A stretch of DNA of 10,761 nucleotides from positions 1 to 10,761 of the forward strand of contig PWUP01000230.1 of the NCBI GenBank assembly GCA_003562535.1. The letters are read 5' to 3'. The notes under the pieces were generated by a model. The model saw only the letters and a list, made by a program, of their open reading frames with translations. It had not been told where the DNA came from and ran no database searches. Origin of the DNA: Gammaproteobacteria bacterium. Lineage in GTDB: Bacteria > Pseudomonadota > Gammaproteobacteria > Competibacterales > Competibacteraceae. Both the position numbers and the translations under genes were made by a program. Shown in pieces: positions 5,962-10,761 of this stretch (the first letter of the stretch is position 1; the number at the start of each line of letters is the position of its first letter).

Positions 5962-7143
5962 ATGTCCAGCCATTATGATGTGATTATCGTCGGGGGTGGC
6001 ATGGTCGGTGCTGCCTTGGCGGCTCTATTAGGGCGTTCTCGCTGGCGTGTGGCGCTGCTTGAAGGTACGGCTCCACGACCCTGGTCACCACAGCAGCCGC
6101 TGGATCTGCGCGTGTCCTCGGTCAATGCGCTTTCCCAGCAGGTGTTTGTGGCTGGCCATGCCTGGGAGGGCATGCTCGGTCGCCGTGCGGCGCCGTTTCG
6201 GCATTTGCGGGTCTGGGACTATTCTCAACCGCATGGCACCACATTTCATGCCGCCGATGTTGGGGCTGAGTCGTTTGGCTGGTTTGTGGAAAATTCCATT
6301 ATTCAATTAGCGCTGTGGGAGAGTCTGGCTGACTTAGAGACCGTCACCTGTTATTGTCCCGCCAAGCCGGTTCGCTTGGAACCGGATGTCCACCATGTCA
6401 CCCTGACGTTGCAGGATGGGCGCTCCATCAGCGCCGATTTAGTGGTCGGCGCTGATGGAGCGCGCTCCAGTGTGCGCAACATGGCAGGGATTGCGGTGGA
6501 TGTGCATGATTACCATCAGCACGCCCTGATTATGAATGCGGTCACTGAATTACCGCAGCAGGATACGACTTGGCAATGTTTTACGCCCACCGGTCCGCAA
6601 GCCTTTCTGCCATTAGTGGGGCAGCATGCCTCACTGGTGTGGTATCACACCCCCGACAGGGTGCGGCAATTATTGGCTCTATCCGATTCTGAACTCATCG
6701 CCGTATTAGAGCAGGAATTTCCTCAAGAACTCGGTGGCATTCGCGCTATCCTCGGGCGTGCCAGTTTTCCCATCCGGCGCTTGCATGCCCAGCGTTATCG
6801 TGCTCATCGGGTAGTTTTAGTCGGCGATGCTGCGCATGTGATTCATCCTCTAGCCGGGCAGGGGTTAAACTTGGGTATTCAAGATATCGCCTTGTTGGAA
6901 CGCTATCTGGAGCGCAGCGATGATCCGGGATCGGCTCGGGTGCTCACCGCGTATGAAGCCCAGCGGCGACCGGCTAATCAGGCCATGATGAGTACCATGG
7001 AAGCCTTTCACCACCTATTCACTCCCTCGCCAGCCGTGCTCAGACGTGCAGGAGCCAAGAGTTTGACGGTGATTGATGCGCTGGCACCCCTCAAGCACTG
7101 GGTGATGCGCCATGCGATGGGGCTGACGGTCTCCCAAAGGTAG
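5962..7143 (+). CDS. ubiF: FAD-dependent ubiquinone-biosynthesis hydroxylase, UbiF-like
   Basis: A 393-residue flavoprotein monooxygenase of the UbiH/UbiF/UbiI family, which uses FAD, NAD(P)H and O2 to hydroxylate the ring of ubiquinone precursors, probably in the membrane-associated Ubi complex. The N-terminal Rossmann motif GGGMVG (residues 11-16) binds the ADP part of FAD, Glu34 ends the second strand, the DG motif GADG is at 163-166, and the GD motif GDAAHVIHPLAGQGLNLG is at 288-305. Segments such as TTWQCFTPTGPQAFLPL and ASLVWYHTPDRVRQL resemble E. coli UbiF (C6 hydroxylase) more than UbiH or UbiI as I recall them; the exact ring position is inference. No Shine-Dalgarno precedes the ATG; a hairpin lies in the 37-base gap upstream. 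Codons 136-141 and 153-168 form two perfect inverted repeats, the second with 18-base arms. No other ubi gene is adjacent. Confidence 0.85.
   Translation: MSSHYDVIIVGGGMVGAALAALLGRSRWRVALLEGTAPRPWSPQQPLDLRVSSVNALSQQVFVAGHAWEGMLGRRAAPFRHLRVWDYSQPHGTTFHAADVGAESFGWFVENSIIQLALWESLADLETVTCYCPAKPVRLEPDVHHVTLTLQDGRSISADLVVGADGARSSVRNMAGIAVDVHDYHQHALIMNAVTELPQQDTTWQCFTPTGPQAFLPLVGQHASLVWYHTPDRVRQLLALSDSELIAVLEQEFPQELGGIRAILGRASFPIRRLHAQRYRAHRVVLVGDAAHVIHPLAGQGLNLGIQDIALLERYLERSDDPGSARVLTAYEAQRRPANQAMMSTMEAFHHLFTPSPAVLRRAGAKSLTVIDALAPLKHWVMRHAMGLTVSQR
6367..6385 (+). repeat. Perfect 7-base hairpin inside ubiF
   Basis: CCGGTTC (6367-6373) is the exact reverse complement of GAACCGG (6379-6385), with loop GCTTG. 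It covers codons 136-142 (PVRLEPD), a non-motif region of the protein, and ends 34 bases before the much larger inverted repeat at 6420-6463. Confidence 0.6.
6420..6463 (+). repeat. Perfect 18-base inverted repeat with 8-base spacer inside ubiF
   Basis: Arm 1 is GCGCTCCATCAGCGCCGA (6420-6437) and arm 2 is TCGGCGCTGATGGAGCGC (6446-6463), exact reverse complements, with spacer TTTAGTGG. In RNA two U-G pairs could extend the stem to 20 pairs with a four-base loop. Arm 2 encodes the conserved FAD-binding GADG motif; arm 1 encodes the variable GRSISAD stretch just before it. GCGCTCCA from arm 1 recurs at 6462-6469, forming a 12-base palindrome GGAGCGCGCTCC (6457-6468) with the end of arm 2. No T-run follows on either strand. 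Confidence 0.9.
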
Positions 7144-7231
7144 AGGGCGCTTAAGGTAGGGGTCTGAACGCTTACGTTGAGTGGGCGGGTGGTGAAACTT
7201 TGCGCGTTCCAGCGGACTCTTACCTACATCC

Positions 7232-7260
7232 TTTAGCGTAAGTACGGCTTACGACACAAT
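7232..7260 (+). promoter_or_regulatory. Weak candidate promoter for the efflux genes
   Basis: TTTAGC (7232-7237) and CACAAT (7255-7260) are separated by 17 bases and could be -35 and -10 boxes, with transcription starting about six bases before the ATG at 7273. Both boxes are poor matches (3/6 and 4/6). The point in favour is that the inverted repeat at 7237-7253 fills the spacer, where a repressor would act. Confidence 0.25.
7237..7253 (+). promoter_or_regulatory. Inverted repeat, possible operator of the efflux operon
   Basis: CGTAAG (7237-7242) and CTTACG (7248-7253) are perfect reverse complements around TACGG. Further copies of the same word occur in this 129-base gap: CTTACG at 7171-7176 and CTTAC at 7219-7223. 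Repeated half-sites upstream of an RND pump suggest a binding site for a dimeric regulator of TetR or MarR type, but no regulator gene is visible in the window. The rest of the gap (7144-7231) shows only a short AACG/CGTT hairpin at 7167-7178. Confidence 0.4.
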
Positions 7261-7272
7261 GACTCTATTAGT

Positions 7273-8442
7273 ATGAAAAGATTTGTTATTATAGCACTGC
7301 TGCTTGGGCTTGTCGGCATGGTGATCGGAGCTAACCTCTATTGGCAAGCCGACAACAGCCTCACTGAACGACCGCGAGGGCCGCGTATGGTGGCCGTGGC
7401 GGTAGCGCCCGTGACTCAAGGCCCGATTGTCGATATCCGTGAGTTCACCGGCTCGTTGCGTGCCTCCGACGCATTCACGGTGGCACCGAAAATCAGTGGC
7501 CGCATTGCGCGTATTCATGTGGACATCGGGGATCGCGTGCAACGCGGTGCCATCATGGTAGAGTTCGATGATGCCGAATTCCGTCAGGCCGTGGCGGTCG
7601 CTGAGGCGTCGTTAGCCGTGGCGCGGGCTGAATTGCGCCGTGCCGAATCCGAAGCAGCCTTGGCGACTCGGGAATTACAGCGTACTCAACAATTATCGCA
7701 GCGTAATCTAGTCTCTGAAGGCGAGCTGGATACTGCTCGGGCGCGCGCTGATTCCCAGCAAGCGGCCGTTGCTGTGGCCGCTGCACGGGTTCAAGAACGC
7801 GAAGCCGCCTTGCTGACTGAGCAGGTGCGACTCAGTTATACGGTAGTTCGAGCGGATTGGAACGGAGGGTTGGACAGTCGTCTGGTTGGGGATCGTGAAG
7901 TCAATGCCGGTGATACGGTGAGTGCCAATGCGGCCCTACTTACGGTGTTGGGTGTGGAACGCTTAATCGCGGTGGCCTACGCCTCAGAACGCGATTATCC
8001 GCTGCTGGCGGTAGGGCAAACGGTGAGCGTGGTGGCCGATGCCTTGCCCGAGCGGGAGTTTGCTGGAGTCATCGCTCGGATTGCACCGCGTTTTCAAGAG
8101 GTCTCGCGACAAGCTCGCTTTGAGGTCACGGTCACGAATGAAGATGAATTGCTCAAACCCGGCATGTTCATCACCGTGCGCGTTGAAGTCGATCGTGCCG
8201 ACCCAGCGACCTTGGTGCCTGCCGATGCGGTAGTGCAACGCGATGGGCGCACCGGAGTGTATCAGATCCGCCAAGATGAGAACGATGACCGCACTTACGC
8301 TTATTTCATTCCAGTGAGTATAGGGATTCGTGATGCCGAGCAGGTGCAAATCTTGCAACCTGAACTGAGCGGTAAAGTCGTTACCCTAGGTCAGCAACTG
8401 CTTGCCGACGGTTCGCCAGTGATTATCGCTCAAGATTTTTAA
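7273..8442 (+). CDS. RND efflux periplasmic adaptor (membrane fusion protein, HlyD/AcrA type)
   Basis: A 389-residue adaptor that bridges an inner-membrane RND pump and an outer-membrane channel. An uncleaved N-terminal membrane anchor (about residues 4-24, no lipobox Cys) is followed by the first beta-barrel strand, a lipoyl half-motif (APKISGRIARIHVDIGDRVQRG, about 71-92), a long Ala/Glu/Arg-rich coiled-coil hairpin (about 102-185), the second lipoyl half (about 188-226), a beta-barrel (about 230-305, ending LLKPGMFITVRVEV) and a membrane-proximal domain. At the hairpin tip, Arg137-x3-Leu141-x6-Ser148 matches the R-L-S motif by which AcrA/MacA-like adaptors contact TolC. The usual APFDG turn in the second lipoyl half is replaced by ADWNGG. 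The start ATG lacks a Shine-Dalgarno, and the RND gene follows after 20 bases, so the two form an operon. Substrates cannot be inferred. Confidence 0.93.
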   Translation: MKRFVIIALLLGLVGMVIGANLYWQADNSLTERPRGPRMVAVAVAPVTQGPIVDIREFTGSLRASDAFTVAPKISGRIARIHVDIGDRVQRGAIMVEFDDAEFRQAVAVAEASLAVARAELRRAESEAALATRELQRTQQLSQRNLVSEGELDTARARADSQQAAVAVAAARVQEREAALLTEQVRLSYTVVRADWNGGLDSRLVGDREVNAGDTVSANAALLTVLGVERLIAVAYASERDYPLLAVGQTVSVVADALPEREFAGVIARIAPRFQEVSRQARFEVTVTNEDELLKPGMFITVRVEVDRADPATLVPADAVVQRDGRTGVYQIRQDENDDRTYAYFIPVSIGIRDAEQVQILQPELSGKVVTLGQQLLADGSPVIIAQDF

Positions 8443-8462
8443 TGCTATAAATTTTATTGATC

Positions 8463-10761
8463 ATGACTTTATCAGCAATCGCTGTGCGCCGAGCCGTGTT
8501 CACCAGCATGGTGACATTGATTGCCGTGTTACTGGGGCTGGTGTCGCTGACCCGTTTGCCGATTGATTTATTGCCGGAGATTGAATTTCCGGTACTGACG
8601 GTCTCAGTCACCTATCCTAATGCCAGCCCTCAAGTTATGGAGGAGCTGGTGGCTCGGCCCATTGAACAGGCGGTGGCGATTGTTCCCGGTGTCGAGGAAA
8701 TCACCTCATCCTCGTCGGAAGGTGTGACCAATGTCCGCATGAATTTTGCCTGGGGCACAGATCTGAATGCCGCCGCCAATGACGTTCGTGATCAAATTGA
8801 CCGCCGGATTAATAATCTGCCTGATGGTGCGGATCGGCCACGGATTCGTAAATTTGATACCGCCGATGCGCCGATTATGCTGGTGGGTATTTCCAGTGGC
8901 ATTGATCCCATTGAGCTGCGGCGGATTGTGGATAATCAGATCAGCTACCGTTTGCAGCAAGTTCCTGGCGTAGCGGCCATCGATACTTGGGGTGGACCGG
9001 AACGAGAAATCCAAGTCCGCTTGGACCCACAGCGGATTACTGCTTTGGGCTTACCCCTAACCACGATCAGCAATGCCATCCGTGACGCCAATCTCACCCG
9101 TCCCGGCGGTAATATCGAAGAAGGCAGCCAAGCCTTTACCATTCGCGTTCCGGGGCGGTTTGCTGATCTCAATGAACTGGGGGATACCGTCGTAGCGGTG
9201 CGTGATGGCAACCCCATTACCCTGGAGCAAGTGGCGCAGATTGTTGATGGGCGTAAGCGCGAGACCCGGATTGTTAGAATTGACGATGAACCCGGCATCC
9301 GCATCGCAATCCGTAAGCAATCAGAAACCAATACCGTTGAAGTTGCGCGCGGGGTGCATCGCGCCTTAGAACGGATTGATCGGGATTATCCGCAAATTCA
9401 GTTCAGCCCCTTATTTGATACCTCAGAGTTCATCGAACGCTCCATTGCCAATGCGATCACCGCCATGTTACTCGGGGCATTGTTGGCTGTGGTGGTGTTG
9501 CTGTTTTTCCTGCGCAGTCTATACGCCACTTTAGTGGTGGCCGTGGCTATCCCCGTATCAGTGATCACCACGTTTGCACTGATGTATTTCGGCGGATTAA
9601 CGCTGAACTTAATGACCATTGGCGGCTTGGCTTTAGGCGTGGGCTTAATGGTCGATAGTGCCATTGTGGTGCTAGAAAACATTGTGCGGCGTCGCGAAGC
9701 CTACGGTGAATCAGCCGTTACGGCGGCCACACTGGGTGCTGGTGAGGTCGCCGCACCGATTGTGGCGGGAACCCTAACCACAGTGGTCATCTTTGTGCCC
9801 ATGCTGTTTGCCGAAGGCATAACCGCACAATTATTTCTGCCGCTGGCCTATGTGGTGGCGTTTGCCTTAGCGTGTGCCTTGCTGGTGGCTCTGACCGTCG
9901 TGCCTATGCTGAGCGCACGCTTATTACCGCACACTATCGGTGCTGCGGTGGGGCCATTAGCCGGAGTGTCACGGCTTATCGGCGGTTGGCTGGCGGTGGT
10001 TGAGCGACGTTATCAGCGCAGCTTACAGGGGGCGCTGCATTATCCGGGTACGGTGGTCACGGCGGCGCTGTTGCTACTGGTTGCTGCGGTAGCGGCTATT
10101 CCTTTGCTGGGCACGGAGTTTATGCCAGCCACAGATGAGGACGAGGTGCGGGTTAATGTGGTGATGCCGCCGGGAACGCGTCTTGAGGTCGTGGAGCGGG
10201 CGACATTACAGGCTTTAGAGGTTGTCAAGGCACGGGTGCCGGAAGCACGCAGTGTGGTGGTGAGCGTGGGGGCGGGGTCATTCCGAGCGGCTGATGCTGC
10301 GCGCGGTGATGTCCGCATCGCCTTGCCGCCGCGTGAGCAGCGCAGTCGCAGCAGTGCCGAGATTGTCTCTGATTTGCGCCGCGCTATGGTGCCGATTGCT
10401 GCGGCTGATGTACGCATATCCGCACGGCGACCCTTTTTTATGCAGCGGGCGTTCGGTGGGGGTGCAGACACCGGTTTGCAGATCGAGGTGCGCGGGTTTG
10501 AATTTGCCACACTGGACGCTTTAGCCGAGCAAGTCCAGCGGCAGATTGAGCCAATTGCTGGGGTCAGTAATGTGCGTCTATCGCGGGATGATGGCGAACG
10601 CCAGCGTTTGATTCGCATTGATCGCCGCCGAGCGGCGGATCAGGGAGTCAGTGTGGCCGCCATTGCCGATACGGTGGAAACGGCACTTGCCGGGCGGGTG
10701 GCGTCGCGTTATCTGGACAGCGGCGAAGAGGTCGATATTCGCGTGCAGTTACACAACAGCG
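8463..10761 (+). CDS. RND efflux transporter permease (AcrB/HAE1-like), 3' end outside window
   Basis: The first 766 codons of an inner-membrane RND pump (full family length about 1030). TM1 is at about residues 12-29, then the motif LPIDLLPEIEFPVLTVSVTY, porter subdomains (YPNASPQVMEELVARPIEQAV; ANDVRDQIDRRINNLP; the QQVPGVAAIDTWGG turn), TM2-TM6 (about 334-485) and TM7 (about 529-549). The second porter half starts LLGTEFMPATDEDEVRVNV. The TM4 relay motif reads GLMVDSAIVVLEN: Asp398 aligns with AcrB Asp407, but the second Asp (408) is replaced by Ser399. The frame stays open to the right edge. The ATG at 8463 has only AT-rich sequence before it and no Shine-Dalgarno; an in-frame TTG lies at 8457. 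With the adaptor upstream it forms a drug or small-molecule efflux unit driven by the proton gradient. Confidence 0.95.
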   Translation, partial: MTLSAIAVRRAVFTSMVTLIAVLLGLVSLTRLPIDLLPEIEFPVLTVSVTYPNASPQVMEELVARPIEQAVAIVPGVEEITSSSSEGVTNVRMNFAWGTDLNAAANDVRDQIDRRINNLPDGADRPRIRKFDTADAPIMLVGISSGIDPIELRRIVDNQISYRLQQVPGVAAIDTWGGPEREIQVRLDPQRITALGLPLTTISNAIRDANLTRPGGNIEEGSQAFTIRVPGRFADLNELGDTVVAVRDGNPITLEQVAQIVDGRKRETRIVRIDDEPGIRIAIRKQSETNTVEVARGVHRALERIDRDYPQIQFSPLFDTSEFIERSIANAITAMLLGALLAVVVLLFFLRSLYATLVVAVAIPVSVITTFALMYFGGLTLNLMTIGGLALGVGLMVDSAIVVLENIVRRREAYGESAVTAATLGAGEVAAPIVAGTLTTVVIFVPMLFAEGITAQLFLPLAYVVAFALACALLVALTVVPMLSARLLPHTIGAAVGPLAGVSRLIGGWLAVVERRYQRSLQGALHYPGTVVTAALLLLVAAVAAIPLLGTEFMPATDEDEVRVNVVMPPGTRLEVVERATLQALEVVKARVPEARSVVVSVGAGSFRAADAARGDVRIALPPREQRSRSSAEIVSDLRRAMVPIAAADVRISARRPFFMQRAFGGGADTGLQIEVRGFEFATLDALAEQVQRQIEPIAGVSNVRLSRDDGERQRLIRIDRRRAADQGVSVAAIADTVETALAGRVASRYLDSGEEVDIRVQLHNS

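Noticed and set aside
8574..8592. Quasi-palindrome CCGGAGATT/AATTTCCGG at the start of the RND gene
   Set aside because: It encodes the conserved PEIEFP motif, has a mismatch and almost no loop; codon content explains it well enough.
10040..10618. 192-codon minus-strand frame rich in Ser, Arg, Thr and Ala
   Set aside because: It lies wholly opposite the RND transporter, has no recognisable motif, and its composition is what antisense of a GC-rich gene gives.
10617..10643. TGATC-CGCC/GGCGGATCA bulged dyad in the RND gene
   Set aside because: Needs a two-base bulge and lies in Arg/Ala-rich GC-heavy codons, where such pairing is common.

Overview
The window looks like chromosomal housekeeping DNA from a gammaproteobacterium of moderately high GC (roughly mid-50s percent by eye). 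The evidence is the gene order infB-rbfA-truB-rpsO-pnp, protein sequences close to the Escherichia coli versions as I remember them, a DUF2058/YaiL protein, a UbiF-like ubiquinone hydroxylase and a tRNA with an encoded CCA. I cannot name a genus from sequence alone.

Layout. Bases 1-4348 hold the translation/RNA-metabolism operon on the plus strand: the C-terminal end of initiation factor IF-2, ribosome-binding factor RbfA, tRNA pseudouridine-55 synthase TruB (4-base overlap with rbfA), ribosomal protein S15 and polynucleotide phosphorylase. Overlapping hairpins and a plausible internal promoter lie just upstream of rpsO. Bases 4415-4505 are a tRNA-Ser(GGA) gene. Next come an alpha/beta hydrolase (4528-5337), a DUF2058 protein (5385-5924) and a FAD-dependent ubiquinone-biosynthesis hydroxylase, best matched to UbiF (5962-7143). 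After a 129-base gap with inverted repeats, a two-gene RND efflux unit begins: a periplasmic adaptor (7273-8442) and an inner-membrane RND transporter (from 8463) cut by the right edge of the window. All supported genes are on the plus strand.

How the genes work together. The left block makes and matures the translation machinery: IF-2 starts translation, RbfA matures the 30S subunit, TruB modifies tRNA, S15 is a primary 16S rRNA binder, and PNPase turns over mRNA. The middle genes are not obviously linked beyond UbiF acting in respiratory quinone synthesis. The right block is one envelope efflux pump. Its adaptor carries the R-x3-L-x6-S motif for docking to a TolC-type channel, which is not in the window.

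Unusual structure. I found no previously undescribed gene system; every gene belongs to a known family. The most unexpected signal is DNA structure rather than coding content: a perfect 18-base inverted repeat with an 8-base spacer inside ubiF (6420-6463), preceded by a perfect 7-base hairpin (6367-6385), and a 12-base-arm inverted repeat with one mismatch lying over the stop codon of the hydrolase gene (5321-5347). Other points are a single-Asp version of the RND proton-relay motif, a very short rpsO-pnp gap with no RNase III leader hairpin, and weak or absent Shine-Dalgarno sequences for every gene right of the tRNA.
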